DNA of 64,000 nucleotides from an uncultured Muribaculaceae bacterium (GCA_905233915.1 CAJOFM010000008.1:1-64000), one strand, 5' to 3'. Positions 7,956 through 17,928 are shown, counted from the stretch's first letter. A program made the numbers and translations. The notes: generated by a model not told the origin, from the sequence alone.

Positions 7956-10040
7956 GTGAGTAACGACCTGCAGCATATTGACCTCGACAATCCTGAATTT
8001 CAGGACGCCTGGGGCGTGTTGCAACACACCCATCGCTCGGTGTTCCTCACAGGAAAAGCGGGAACCGGCAAGAGCACTTTTCTAAGGTTTATACGGGATA
8101 ACATCAACAAGAAGACTGTGGTGCTTGCACCCACGGGGATCGCCGCCGTGAATGTGGGCGGCCAGACGATGCACTCATTTTTCAAGATTCCCTTCAAACC
8201 CATGTTGCCCGATGACCCTGATTACGCTAATCCTGCCAGGATGCGCAAGATGTTGCGGTACACCAAGGAGAAAGTGAAGCTCATCCGTGAGCTTGAACTC
8301 ATCATCATCGATGAGATATCGATGGTCAGAGCAGATATCATTGATTTTGTGGATAGGGTTTTGCGGGTCTATTCCGGTAATATGCGTGAGCCCTTTGGCG
8401 GCAAGCAATTGCTGCTGGTGGGTGATATTTTCCAGTTGGAGCCTGTGGTGACCCATGACACGCGCGATATCCTGCGGCGTTATTACAGGAATTTCTTCTT
8501 TTTCAATGCCCGCGCTTTTGAGCAGATCAACCTGGTATCCATTGAGTTGCGGAAAATATACCGTCAGAGCGACAACGACTTTATCGCTTTGCTCGACCGC
8601 GTGCGCATCAACCGCGCCACAGCTAGCGATTTGGCATGCCTCAACCAACGCTGCAATCCTGATTATCAGGAAGCTAACGATGGGTTCGCCATCACACTGG
8701 CCACACGACGAGATACGGTCGATTCCATCAACGATGATCACATGAAAGCGCTCAAAACGCCCGAATTCACTTATGAGGGTGTGATCGAGGGCGATTTCCC
8801 TGAGAACAGTCTGCCAACATCATTAAACCTGGTCCTGAAAGAGGGCGCTCAGGTTATCTTCATCCGCAACGACAAGATGGGGCGCTGGTGCAACGGCTCC
8901 ATTGGCAAGGTGACTCGATTGAGCGACACGTCGGTCTTCGTCGCCCTTGAGAATGGTAGCGAGATGCGCGTGGAATGGGAGGTCTGGGAAAACATGCAGT
9001 ACTCCTATAATGAAAAAGAAAAAAAGGTAGAAGAAAAAGTGCTGGGCTCGTTTTCTCAGATTCCCATCAAACCTGCTTGGGCGCTAACAGTTCACAGGAG
9101 CCAAGGTCTCACGTTCAACCATGTGGTAATTGACTTTGCGGGCGGAGCGTTCACTGGCGGTCAGACCTACGTGGCATTGTCTCGTTGCACTTCACTGGAA
9201 GGCATCACATTGCTGAAACCATTGAGTGACAGGGACATCATCGTCAACCCGGCAGTAGTGGAGTTCAGCCGACAATTCAATAACCGCCAGATCATCAATG
9301 AGGCGATGGAGCAAGAACGGGCCAACCAATTATACCGGCGCGCAATCCATGCCTTTGAGCATCATGAATTTGAGGACTGTGTCAATTATTTTGCCGATGC
9401 TATGAAGATTAAAGATCAGCTTCAAAATACAGCGGTAAAACGACTGATTTCCAGGAAACTAAATACCTTCAAAAAACAACTGAGAAAGATTGAGCGTTTG
9501 CAGGAAATGATTGAAAGCCAGAAGAAAACGCTCCGCGGCCTGGCATTGGAATACGCATCGATGGGTGACCAAGCGCTGGCCCTTGACGAGAGTGGGGTAG
9601 TGGGAGAGGGTAGTGCGCCCTACGGCAAACGTCTTGATGACATTGCCATCAAATCTGCCTTGGCCAACTACAACAAGGCGTTGCGCATCGTCCCTGACTG
9701 TGTTGAAGCGATGATTGGCAAAGCACGTCTGCTCATGACGCTAGATCAGTTAGATAGCGCTGAAGAGCAATTGAAGAATGCGTTGATAATTGAAAAGGAA
9801 AACTACCAGGCACACATGTTGATGGGAGAATTGATGGAAACGCAGCGTGATTTGCCTGAAGCAATTAAGTCGTACAAGAAAGCGATAAAAGCCGACAAAA
9901 AGCGTCCTGAACCTCACGAACGATTGCAGACTATCTATGAGAAGATTGGGCTTGATGATCTTGCTGACGAGGAACAAGAAATTGCTGAACGCTTGCGCAA
10001 GGCTCTCTATAAAAAGAAATCTAAGCGAAACAACAAGTAG
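7956..10040 (+). CDS. Pif1/RecD-type SF1 helicase with C-terminal TPR region
   Basis: A 694-residue two-part protein. Residues 1 to about 450 are an SF1B helicase with Walker A GKAGTGKST (about residue 31), APTGIAAVNVGG, Walker B IIIDEISMV, GDIFQLEPV, TVHRSQGLTF and YVALSRCTSLEGI. These are the motifs of Pif1-like 5'-3' DNA helicases. The remaining 240 residues are helical. They contain tetratricopeptide-like units (SALANYNKALRIVPDCVEAMIGKA, then EEQLKNALIIEKENYQAHMLMGEL, then EAIKSYKKAI), probably for protein contacts. The end is lysine-rich. The start is GTG at 7956 after a purine-rich GGGGTAGAGG stretch. A role in DNA repair or replication fork maintenance is inference. Confidence 0.88.
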   Translation: MSNDLQHIDLDNPEFQDAWGVLQHTHRSVFLTGKAGTGKSTFLRFIRDNINKKTVVLAPTGIAAVNVGGQTMHSFFKIPFKPMLPDDPDYANPARMRKMLRYTKEKVKLIRELELIIIDEISMVRADIIDFVDRVLRVYSGNMREPFGGKQLLLVGDIFQLEPVVTHDTRDILRRYYRNFFFFNARAFEQINLVSIELRKIYRQSDNDFIALLDRVRINRATASDLACLNQRCNPDYQEANDGFAITLATRRDTVDSINDDHMKALKTPEFTYEGVIEGDFPENSLPTSLNLVLKEGAQVIFIRNDKMGRWCNGSIGKVTRLSDTSVFVALENGSEMRVEWEVWENMQYSYNEKEKKVEEKVLGSFSQIPIKPAWALTVHRSQGLTFNHVVIDFAGGAFTGGQTYVALSRCTSLEGITLLKPLSDRDIIVNPAVVEFSRQFNNRQIINEAMEQERANQLYRRAIHAFEHHEFEDCVNYFADAMKIKDQLQNTAVKRLISRKLNTFKKQLRKIERLQEMIESQKKTLRGLALEYASMGDQALALDESGVVGEGSAPYGKRLDDIAIKSALANYNKALRIVPDCVEAMIGKARLLMTLDQLDSAEEQLKNALIIEKENYQAHMLMGELMETQRDLPEAIKSYKKAIKADKKRPEPHERLQTIYEKIGLDDLADEEQEIAERLRKALYKKKSKRNNK

Positions 10041-10069
10041 TAATTCAGTTCCACTGACCACCAGTGCAT

Positions 10070-10112
10070 GCCACTCCCTCAGTTCGACGGTGGGGTGGCT
10101 TTCGTATTATTC
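10070..10112 (+). terminator. probable terminator after the helicase gene
   Basis: Arms GCCACTCC (10070-10077) and GGGGTGGC (10092-10099) form an 8-bp stem with one G-T pair, followed by TTTCGTATTATT. The T-run is imperfect. Between here and the ABC gene the sequence is AT-rich, with a -7 type element TACTTTTG at 10229-10236 that may start the ABC operon; no clear -33 box is seen. Confidence 0.5.
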
Positions 10113-10269
10113 TCCTTCGATTTGAGCTATTGTTTATTTTACATAATACAAATTGTCATTTAATTTAAGGTTTTTGAGCAAAAGCACTGAATTTCTTGTA
10201 TCTCAACTCAAAATCAGTAGAAAATTTGTACTTTTGTAGCAGATAACCACATTATATATTATTGTCAAC

Positions 10270-12036
10270 ATGTTAAAGACCTTGCTCAAACAAGTCAAGC
10301 AATATAAAACGGCGTCGCTGCTGACGCCAGTATTTATAATGCTTGAAGTTGTGCTTGACGTGCTCATTCCGTTTGTGACCGCCAAGCTCATCGACTATGG
10401 CATCAGTGCAGGTCACATGCCCAGCGTTTACAAATACGGACTCATCATGATCGTCATGGCTTTCTTGAGCATGATGGCGGCCATCATGGCTGGTCGGTAT
10501 GCCTCCTACGCTTCATCGGGTTTTGCCTGCAACCTGCGTGATGCCATGTACAAAAATATCCAGCGTTTTGCCTTCAGTGACATCGACAAGTACAGCACTT
10601 CAGGTCTTGTGACACGCATGACTACCGACGTGACCAACCTGCAGAACGCTTATCAGCAGATTATCCGCACATCGGTTCGCGCGCCCTTCAACCTGTTATC
10701 CAGCATTGTGATGTGCTTCGTCATCAGTCCTCAGCTGAGCCTGATTTTCATCGTCGCAAGCGTGATTCTTGGTGTTATTTTAGCGCTGATTATCAGCAAA
10801 GTATCCAAAATGTTTGCCCTTGTTTTCAAGCAATATGACGTCTTGAACGGTGTTGTTCAGGAGAATGTTTCAGGCATCCGTGTTGTCAAGGCCTTTGTGC
10901 GTGAGGATCATGAGAACACCAAATTCTGGAATGCCGCAAAGCGACTTTACGACCTGAATGTCAAGGCCGAAAGCCTGATGGCACTCAACCGACCGTTGAT
11001 GAATATGGTAGTCTATGGCTGCATCATCGCCCTATCGTGGTTTGGCGCCCAATTCATTGTTGCTGGCAACCTCACGACTGGTCAGTTGACCTCACTTTTC
11101 ACCTATGTGATGAGCATCCTGATGTCGCTGATGATGCTAAGTATGATTTTTGTAACCATTACTCAAAGTCTTGCTAGCGGGCAGCGTGTGGCTCAGGTGA
11201 TTAACGAGATTCCAGATATCGTCAACCCCGACAATGCAGTGACTGAAATCCCTGATGGCTCTATCGATTTCAACCACGTCTATTTCGCCTACAAGGGAGG
11301 CAGCGGTGAATATGCCCTCAACGACATCGACATTCACATCGCCAGTGGCGAAAGCATCGGCGTGATTGGTGGCACAGGTAGCGGCAAGTCCTCATTAATC
11401 AATATGGTGAGCCGCTTGTATGACGCATCCAAGGGCGAAGTCCTGGTTGGTGGCAATAATGTCAACACCTATGATCTCGAGGTGCTGCGTGACAATGTCT
11501 CAGTTGTCTTGCAAAAGAATGTGCTCTTCTCGGGCACCATTCTCGACAACCTGCGCTGGGGCGACGAGAATGCCACTCTGGAGCAATGCCGTGAAGCTTG
11601 CCGCGTGGCTTGCGCCGACGAGTTCATCATGGAAATGCCCGACGGCTATGACACACGCATCGAGCAAGGCGGCACCAACGTGTCAGGAGGCCAGAAACAA
11701 CGCCTGTGCATTGCCCGGGCCCTGTTGAAGAAACCCAAAATCATGGTGCTTGACGACAGCACCAGCGCCTGCGATAACACGACCGACGCCCGCATCCGTG
11801 CGGCCTTGCGTGACAATCTGCCTGAAATGACCAAGATCATCATTGCCCAGCGCATCAGCAGCATCAAGGACTGCGACCGCATCCTGGTGCTCGACAATGG
11901 TAAGATGGTAGGTTTTGACTCACATGACAATCTGCTTGACTCGTGCAAGATCTACCAGGAAATCTGTGCTATCCAAGAGACGGCCGGAGGCGACTTTGAC
12001 AAACCCCAAGAGAACAGAAAGGAGGTCCAATCATGA
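10270..12036 (+). CDS. ABC exporter half-transporter with degenerate ATP site
   Basis: 588 residues: an N-terminal six-helix exporter domain and a C-terminal nucleotide-binding domain. It is one half of a heterodimeric type IV exporter of the MdlAB/BmrCD/TM287-288 kind. Walker A is GGTGSGKSS (about residue 365) and the signature is VSGGQKQRL. Walker B ends VLDDSTSA, with Asp in place of the catalytic Glu, and the switch histidine is replaced by Gln in IIAQRISS. Both changes mark the non-hydrolysing consensus-poor site of heterodimeric exporters. The stop codon overlaps the ATG of the partner by four bases, so the two are translationally coupled. The substrate (drug, lipid or peptide) is not readable. 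Confidence 0.93.
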   Translation: MLKTLLKQVKQYKTASLLTPVFIMLEVVLDVLIPFVTAKLIDYGISAGHMPSVYKYGLIMIVMAFLSMMAAIMAGRYASYASSGFACNLRDAMYKNIQRFAFSDIDKYSTSGLVTRMTTDVTNLQNAYQQIIRTSVRAPFNLLSSIVMCFVISPQLSLIFIVASVILGVILALIISKVSKMFALVFKQYDVLNGVVQENVSGIRVVKAFVREDHENTKFWNAAKRLYDLNVKAESLMALNRPLMNMVVYGCIIALSWFGAQFIVAGNLTTGQLTSLFTYVMSILMSLMMLSMIFVTITQSLASGQRVAQVINEIPDIVNPDNAVTEIPDGSIDFNHVYFAYKGGSGEYALNDIDIHIASGESIGVIGGTGSGKSSLINMVSRLYDASKGEVLVGGNNVNTYDLEVLRDNVSVVLQKNVLFSGTILDNLRWGDENATLEQCREACRVACADEFIMEMPDGYDTRIEQGGTNVSGGQKQRLCIARALLKKPKIMVLDDSTSACDNTTDARIRAALRDNLPEMTKIIIAQRISSIKDCDRILVLDNGKMVGFDSHDNLLDSCKIYQEICAIQETAGGDFDKPQENRKEVQS

Positions 12037-13943
12037 GAATGCCCGGAGGACCCAGCAACCGCCATGTCGTTGTAGATACCACTGGCGTGAACAAGCGCAG
12101 CACCCTGTGGCGCCTGTTCAAGATTGTAATGAAGCACTACAAGTTCTCGTTCCTGGCTGTGGCCGTGTGCATCGTTGTGACGGCGTGCACTACCCTAGCC
12201 TCTACCCTATTCACCCGCACGCTCATCGACGATTACATCACGCCGATGATTGGTCAGGCTCATCCTGATTACGGCCCACTGGCTGACACGCTCGTCAAAC
12301 TGGGCATCGTGCTGGCATTTGGCGCCCTGTGCTCCTATCTGCATAGCCGCCTGATGATCAATGTGACTCAGGGAACGATGCTCAGGATGCGCAAGAGCAT
12401 GTTTGAGCACATGCAGACGCTGCCCATCAAGTATTTTGATACCCATGCGCATGGCGGCGTGATGTCCACCTATACTAATGATGTGGACACGCTGCGCCAG
12501 ATGATTTCAAACAGCTTGCCGCAGGCCTTCAACTCACTCATCACGCTGGGTATCACTTTTGCCAGCATGATAGTGATGAGTGTGCCCATGACCATTTTGT
12601 CGATTGTCATGGCCTTGATTATGGCTTGGTCTACTACCTATCTGGGCAAGCGGTCGCGCAAGCACTTCCGTGTACAACAGCAGAAGCTTGCCGAAGTCAA
12701 TGGTTTCATCGAGGAGATGATGACAGGTCAAAAGGTTGTCAAGGTCTTCTGCCACGAAGACAAGGCCATTGAGCAGTTCGAGACCATCAACGAGGAGTTA
12801 CGCAGCAACACCTATGACGCTAATCGCATCGGCAACATCGTCATGCCGGTTAACGGCAACCTGGGACACTTGAGTTATGTGCTCATGGGTGTGCTGGGCG
12901 CATGGCTCATCCTCAATGGCCACACGGGAATGACACTGGGAACCCTGGTGGCTTTCCTCACACTCAACAAGAGCTTTGCTCGCCCCATTGCCAGCATCAG
13001 CCAGGAAATCAACAGCGTGCTCAACGCCTCGGTGGGTGCCGACCGCATCTTCAAGATCATGGACGAGCAACCCGAACCCGATGCGGGCAATATCAAGCTG
13101 GTCAATGCCAAGCGTGGCGAGGACGGTCTTTTGCATCCCTGCAACCACCATACGGGCATTTGGGCCTGGAAGATACCCCAGGAAGATGGCCGATTGCGCT
13201 ATATCAAGGTGTCTGGCGGCGTGAAGTTCAACGATGTGGACTTTGGCTACAATGAGGAGAAGCAGGTGCTCTTTGATATCGACATCGATGCCATGCCCGA
13301 CCAGAAGATTGCCTTCGTGGGAGGCACGGGCGCTGGAAAGACCACCATCACCAACCTCATTAACCGTTTCTATGACATCCAGGACGGCAAGGTGCTGATT
13401 GACGGCCTCAACATCAACGACGTCAGCAAGCGAGACCTGCGCCATAGCTTGGGGATGGAGCTGCAAGAGACGCACCTCTTCACTGGAACAGTGCTAGACA
13501 ATATCCGTTATGGACGACTCTCGGCCTCTGACCAGGAATGTATTGAGGCCGCCAAACTCGTCAATGCCGACAGCTTCATTCGCCGCCTGAGCGACGGTTA
13601 TCAGACAGTCCTCAACGCCGACGGAGGCAACCTCAGCCAGGGTGAGCGCCAGCTGCTTGCCATCGCCCGTGCCGCCGTTGCCGATCCGCCAATCCTCATT
13701 CTTGATGAGGCGACCAGCAGTATTGACACCCGCACCGAGACCCTCGTGCAACGTGGCATGGACTCGTTGATGAAAGGCCGCACCACTTTCGTCATCGCCC
13801 ACCGCCTCTCGACCGTGCGCAACAGCGACTGCATCATCGTCCTTGAGAAAGGCCGCATCATCGAGCGCGGCACCCACGACGAATTGTTGGCAGCAAAAGG
13901 CAAATACTACCAACTCTACACCGGCGGCGAAATCACCAGCTAA
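12033..13943 (+). CDS. ABC exporter half-transporter, catalytic partner
   Basis: 636 residues with an exporter membrane domain and a nucleotide-binding domain. Here the catalytic residues are intact: Walker A GGTGAGKTT (about residue 429), signature LSQGERQLL, Walker B ILILDEATSS with the Glu, and IAHRLST with the switch His. About 50 extra residues, including HPCNHHTGIWAWKIPQEDG, link the membrane and ATPase domains; the partner lacks them. With the preceding gene it forms a heterodimer with one full and one degenerate site. The ATG overlaps the upstream stop (ATGA). A strong terminator follows within 25 bases, closing a two-gene operon. Confidence 0.94.
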   Translation: MRMPGGPSNRHVVVDTTGVNKRSTLWRLFKIVMKHYKFSFLAVAVCIVVTACTTLASTLFTRTLIDDYITPMIGQAHPDYGPLADTLVKLGIVLAFGALCSYLHSRLMINVTQGTMLRMRKSMFEHMQTLPIKYFDTHAHGGVMSTYTNDVDTLRQMISNSLPQAFNSLITLGITFASMIVMSVPMTILSIVMALIMAWSTTYLGKRSRKHFRVQQQKLAEVNGFIEEMMTGQKVVKVFCHEDKAIEQFETINEELRSNTYDANRIGNIVMPVNGNLGHLSYVLMGVLGAWLILNGHTGMTLGTLVAFLTLNKSFARPIASISQEINSVLNASVGADRIFKIMDEQPEPDAGNIKLVNAKRGEDGLLHPCNHHTGIWAWKIPQEDGRLRYIKVSGGVKFNDVDFGYNEEKQVLFDIDIDAMPDQKIAFVGGTGAGKTTITNLINRFYDIQDGKVLIDGLNINDVSKRDLRHSLGMELQETHLFTGTVLDNIRYGRLSASDQECIEAAKLVNADSFIRRLSDGYQTVLNADGGNLSQGERQLLAIARAAVADPPILILDEATSSIDTRTETLVQRGMDSLMKGRTTFVIAHRLSTVRNSDCIIVLEKGRIIERGTHDELLAAKGKYYQLYTGGEITS

Positions 13944-13965
13944 ACCGTCAACAACTCACGATTAA

Positions 13966-13998
13966 CCGCCCGTCCACCGCGGGCGGTTATTGTTTTTG
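13966..13998 (+). terminator. terminator of the ABC exporter operon
   Basis: A perfect 7-bp stem CCGCCCG (13966-13972) and CGGGCGG (13980-13986) is followed by TTATTGTTTTTG. It lies 22 bases after the stop codon and before the sigma factor gene. Confidence 0.8.
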
Positions 13999-14055
13999 TA
14001 AAAAAATCTCTGGAAAATGGTTTAGTAAATCGGTTTTCGCGTTTCTATATAGTGA

Positions 14056-14550
14056 ATGGAGGGCAAGACACGACATATCGAATCTTTGTTCAAGCAGCAT
14101 TACCAAGCGATGTATCGCCTGGCATTCATGATGTTGCATGACATGGAGGAAAGCAGGGATATCGTATACGATGTCTTTGCCCGGTTGCTGGACAGCGACA
14201 TCCGTTTCGACAGCGACAAGGCGGGAGCATTCTTGTTATCGTGCGTGCGCAACAGTTGCCTGAATGTGATGCGCTCTCATGACTCCCGTGAGCGTGCCAT
14301 GCGTGACTTCCCGATAAATGATGAGGACCCTGGTGACAGCGAGGCGTTTGAAAGCGAGATCCAAGCGTTGCAGGATGGCATCAGCCAGCTCACTCCGCCC
14401 GTCTGCCGTGAAATCATCTTGCTCCACTACAACGATGGATTGACGTTCAAGGAAATCGCTACACGGCTGGGCGTGAGCGAGACGACTATCTACAAGCATC
14501 TGCGCAACGCGCTCAATCAATTACGTTTAACAATTAAAAACATGGGATGA
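14056..14550 (+). CDS. ECF-type RNA polymerase sigma factor
   Basis: A 164-residue sigma-70 family factor of the extracytoplasmic type. Region 2 is visible as HYQAMYRLAFMMLHDMEESRDIVYDVFARLL and region 4 as LTPPVCREIILLHYNDGLTFKEIATRLGVSETTIYKHLRNAL, a helix-turn-helix. It is the first gene of a three-gene chain with an anti-sigma and a TonB-dependent receptor, joined by 4-base overlaps. This is the layout of cell-surface signalling systems, where ligand binding at the outer membrane releases sigma. No TAnnTTTG element is visible before it, so its promoter may be of a different class, possibly recognised by the factor itself; that is inference. Confidence 0.95.
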   Translation: MEGKTRHIESLFKQHYQAMYRLAFMMLHDMEESRDIVYDVFARLLDSDIRFDSDKAGAFLLSCVRNSCLNVMRSHDSRERAMRDFPINDEDPGDSEAFESEIQALQDGISQLTPPVCREIILLHYNDGLTFKEIATRLGVSETTIYKHLRNALNQLRLTIKNMG

Positions 14551-15209
14551 TGGAAAAGACCGATTTACTGTTCCGCATGATGGACAATCCGGGACAATAT
14601 ACCGACGAACAATGGCGGGAAATCCTCGCCGATCAGGAATGTGCATCGCTCTATGAGATGATGTGCAAATCGCGAAGTGCCCTTGACGCAGAGCAGGTTG
14701 ATCAGGAATTCACGGCCGAAACGGTTGACCAGGAATGGGAACGCTTTGCCGCAGTCCATCAGGCTCGCGATGTCAAGCCCTTTGACTGGAGAAAAATCGC
14801 TGCCTCTGTTGTCGTCCTGGCAGTCTTCGGCCTCGCTGCCGCGGCCATTTATTCCCATTTCGCCCATATTCCCCAAACCGAAACCGTTGAAAACACCATT
14901 CCCAACGTAAATCCGCAAGAGACCGACAGGACAGAGGGCACCGTTGATGCTGAGGCGGACAAGCCTCAGGCGCACCTGTATGATGACGTGCCGCTTGAGC
15001 AGATTATCAATGACCTGGCAGCACACTACAACGTCCAGCCCGTGTGGCATGGAAACGAGGTGCGCTCACTGCGGTTATACTATAAGTGGGAACCCGATTT
15101 CACCCTCGACGAGGTCGTTGAGATGCTCAACAATTTCGAGGCATTCAGCGTCAAGCTCGATGGAAATCAACTGGTGATTACCGGGAACGACATGATGGCT
15201 AATGAATGA
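14547..15209 (+). CDS. FecR-like anti-sigma protein, short form
   Basis: A 220-residue single-pass inner membrane protein. About 80 cytoplasmic residues probably hold the sigma factor. One membrane helix follows (IAASVVVLAVFGLAAAAIYS), then an acidic linker and a C-terminal domain (VPLEQIINDLAAHYNVQPVW...FTLDEVVEMLNNFEAFSVKLDGNQLVITG) resembling the DUF4974/STN-like end of FecR proteins. The usual central FecR domain is missing, so it is about 100 residues shorter than typical. It overlaps the sigma gene and the receptor gene by four bases each, which argues for translational coupling and fixed stoichiometry. The role as anti-sigma is inferred from family resemblance and position. Confidence 0.82.
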   Translation: MMEKTDLLFRMMDNPGQYTDEQWREILADQECASLYEMMCKSRSALDAEQVDQEFTAETVDQEWERFAAVHQARDVKPFDWRKIAASVVVLAVFGLAAAAIYSHFAHIPQTETVENTIPNVNPQETDRTEGTVDAEADKPQAHLYDDVPLEQIINDLAAHYNVQPVWHGNEVRSLRLYYKWEPDFTLDEVVEMLNNFEAFSVKLDGNQLVITGNDMMANE

Positions 15210-17872
15210 TGAGACTGCGGTTGCTGATATTGTTCCTAATCGGTTGTGCTATGGCCTTAGGCGTCGATGCACAACAGATCACGCATCGTTTCAATCGGGT
15301 ATCGATGAGCGAGGCGCTGAAGTATCTGCAAGGCCAAACTGACCGTTACCGCATCGTGTTCATCTTCAACGAACTCGAGGACTTCAGTGTCACTGCCGAT
15401 GTGAGGGGCAAATCCATCCCCGATGCCATCCGTCAACTCATCGGCTTCTACCCTATCGCCATGACCGTCAACGACAAGCACGAGATCTATGTGGAATGCA
15501 CCCACAAGACCGACCGCCGCCTCATCGGTCGCCTCATTGATGAGAAAGGACAGCCGCTGGAGTATGCCAACATCATCATCATGGACCCACGGGATTCCAC
15601 CCTGCTCACCCACGGTGTGAGCAACGCCAGCGGCATTTTTGTCATTCCCGTTGAGCGTGAAAAGGTCATTGCCCGTATCAGTCATGTGGGTTACAAGACC
15701 GTGTATAAGCCTTGTAAGACGGTGAGAATCGGTACCATCAAGATGGAACCCGAGATTACCAGACTCCAGGAAACCCTTGTCATTGCGCCCATCATGCAAG
15801 TTGAGCGCGACGGGACCAATTATACCATCTACAGCATCGACGGCACCATCATGGGTAACGCGGGCAACGCGCTGGACCTGTTGCGGTGGGCGCCGGGTAT
15901 CATGGTCGATGCGGGTGACGTTATTTCGGTCATCGGGCGCAGTTCAACTGAGGTGTATGTCAATGACCGCCGCATCACCAATAGGTCGGAACTCAGGGCT
16001 TTGAGTTCGCAGGATATCAAGCGAGTCGAAATCATCCGCGACCCCGATGCTCAATATGCCTCCACTGCCGATGCGGTCATCAAGTTATACACGCACAGTT
16101 CCATCAAGAACCATCTGGGCGCCAGCCTTACCGACATCGTGGACTTCAAGCACAAGGTGTCCAACGCCACGACCCTGACGATTGACGGCAAGTATAACAA
16201 GCTGTCGGGCAACGTCTCGCTGGGTTACAGCCGCAACTATTCCCGCAGTTACAACATGCAATATACCCATGCCTATGGCCGTGGCGTGAAAAACGACACC
16301 ACGAGCTATCAGGGCAGCGGAGACAACTACCGTGTGTTCGCCGGCATCAACTATGCCTTCACCCCCAAGAGTGTCATGGGTGTTCAATACAGTGGCGATT
16401 TCAGCAAGACGGGTATTGACCTGCACTCCTCACGCAAGTACAACCATGGTTTTGTCATTGAGCAGACAGACAAAAAGTGCGACATGGCCTTGAAATCAGA
16501 ACGCTACAGTTACTCTGCCAGCTATCTGTGGCAAGGTACCAACGACTCCCGTCTATTGTTGATTGCTGATTACGCCGTATTATTCCAAACCAACGACCAG
16601 GAGATAAAAACCTTGAATGCTCCGTTCCAGCCGAGTATAATCACCTACTATAACGACTACACCGTCGCAACAGGCACGGCAAGGTATGACTGTGCCACTA
16701 AAGGATGGAACCACAAGACCGGACTTGAAGGCGGATACGCTAATAATTTCGGCCAGGTGACAAAGGAGAGCGACGAACAGCGATGTGACCGGTACAACTA
16801 TTGGGCTGCCGCCTATTACACGCTGAGCCGGCATTGGAACCACTGGCGGGTGAACGCTGGCTTGCGTTATGAGTTTGACCGCACCCATAGTATACAGGAT
16901 GCCGTCATTCGCTATAACAAGAACTATCATGATCTGCTGCCGAGTCTTATAATCGGCTATCGGTTTAACGGTGATCTGGACCTGCAGGCCAGCTATCGTC
17001 GCACGCTCGTGCGCCCTTCCTATAACCAGTTGCGCACCACATTCTACTTTAACGTGTTGCCGCACAACAGTCTGGGCTATTCATCCTTGTCAAGCTCTGA
17101 GTTCATGACGGGCTATTCCTCGCAAGAGAATTTGCCGTACAATAACCTGTCGCCCAATATCATCTACCTGGGCGCTGATGACATCGCCACGGGCAATCCC
17201 GAGTTGCGCCCCACGGCGACCGACCGCTTTGCCCTGACGGCACAGTATCGCCATTTTGCGGCCCAGCTGTCCTACAACCGTGTGGACAATGCCATCCAGA
17301 CTGTACATCAGTTGTTAAGCTCAGGAGCCTTGCTCCAGAGCCCCATCAACATCGGTCGCATCCATTCCCTGAGCCTCGACCTGGATTATTCCTTCAGCAA
17401 CAGATATTTCAACGTCTTCTTGCTGGCATCGGGCACATGGCCCCGCATTCCTGTTCCCTCATTGGGACGGGACGAAATCGAGAGCAGACCGTTTGCCGTG
17501 CTGCATGGCAACCTTCACTACAACCTCTCGCAGCATGTGATGCTGGGGTGCGACCTGCTGTATTCCACACCCTGGACCTCGGGCTGCAGCACCCGCTGCA
17601 ATTCGAGGCTGGGATTGAACCTGTGCGTGATGGCCCGCTTGCTCGGCGACAGGCTCACCCTGGGTGCTAATTTCAATGACGTGTTCAAGCGCAGCATGAG
17701 CACCCGCAACGAGACCCAATACGTGAACGTGTTCAACAGCACCGAAATCCACAACGACTCGCGCAGCGTCTCGCTCATGGTCAGGTGGACGTTCAACACC
17801 ATCAACAACCCGTTCAAGCGCCGCAGCGGCAATGACGCCATGCTGCAACGCACCCAAGAAACAGTCAATTAA
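15206..17872 (+). CDS. TonB-dependent transducer-type outer membrane receptor
   Basis: 888 residues with signal peptide (MMRLRLLILFLIGCAMALGVDA). The order is an STN signalling domain (about 30-90, with YRIVFIFNELEDFSVTADV), a carboxypeptidase-regulatory-like fold (about 100-185, LIGRLIDEKGQPLEYANIII), a plug domain (about 190-300), then a large beta-barrel. The STN domain is what links such receptors to an anti-sigma, and the anti-sigma gene overlaps this one by four bases. No SusD-like lipoprotein follows, unlike polysaccharide loci, so the ligand may be a small molecule, metal chelate or peptide. This is inference. The downstream lipoprotein genes may be in its regulon. Confidence 0.9.
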   Translation: MMRLRLLILFLIGCAMALGVDAQQITHRFNRVSMSEALKYLQGQTDRYRIVFIFNELEDFSVTADVRGKSIPDAIRQLIGFYPIAMTVNDKHEIYVECTHKTDRRLIGRLIDEKGQPLEYANIIIMDPRDSTLLTHGVSNASGIFVIPVEREKVIARISHVGYKTVYKPCKTVRIGTIKMEPEITRLQETLVIAPIMQVERDGTNYTIYSIDGTIMGNAGNALDLLRWAPGIMVDAGDVISVIGRSSTEVYVNDRRITNRSELRALSSQDIKRVEIIRDPDAQYASTADAVIKLYTHSSIKNHLGASLTDIVDFKHKVSNATTLTIDGKYNKLSGNVSLGYSRNYSRSYNMQYTHAYGRGVKNDTTSYQGSGDNYRVFAGINYAFTPKSVMGVQYSGDFSKTGIDLHSSRKYNHGFVIEQTDKKCDMALKSERYSYSASYLWQGTNDSRLLLIADYAVLFQTNDQEIKTLNAPFQPSIITYYNDYTVATGTARYDCATKGWNHKTGLEGGYANNFGQVTKESDEQRCDRYNYWAAAYYTLSRHWNHWRVNAGLRYEFDRTHSIQDAVIRYNKNYHDLLPSLIIGYRFNGDLDLQASYRRTLVRPSYNQLRTTFYFNVLPHNSLGYSSLSSSEFMTGYSSQENLPYNNLSPNIIYLGADDIATGNPELRPTATDRFALTAQYRHFAAQLSYNRVDNAIQTVHQLLSSGALLQSPINIGRIHSLSLDLDYSFSNRYFNVFLLASGTWPRIPVPSLGRDEIESRPFAVLHGNLHYNLSQHVMLGCDLLYSTPWTSGCSTRCNSRLGLNLCVMARLLGDRLTLGANFNDVFKRSMSTRNETQYVNVFNSTEIHNDSRSVSLMVRWTFNTINNPFKRRSGNDAMLQRTQETVN

Positions 17873-17928
17873 ATTAGGCTTTAGGTTTTAGGCTTTAGAC
17901 AACTAACTAATTAAACAACAATAAAGAT
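17873..17928 (+). repeat. short direct repeats between receptor and lipoprotein genes
   Basis: The motif TTAGGCTTTAG occurs twice, separated by GTTT (about 17875-17900). It resembles the simple AT-rich repeats seen in other intergenic gaps of this window. No promoter consensus is seen before the next gene. Confidence 0.5.
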
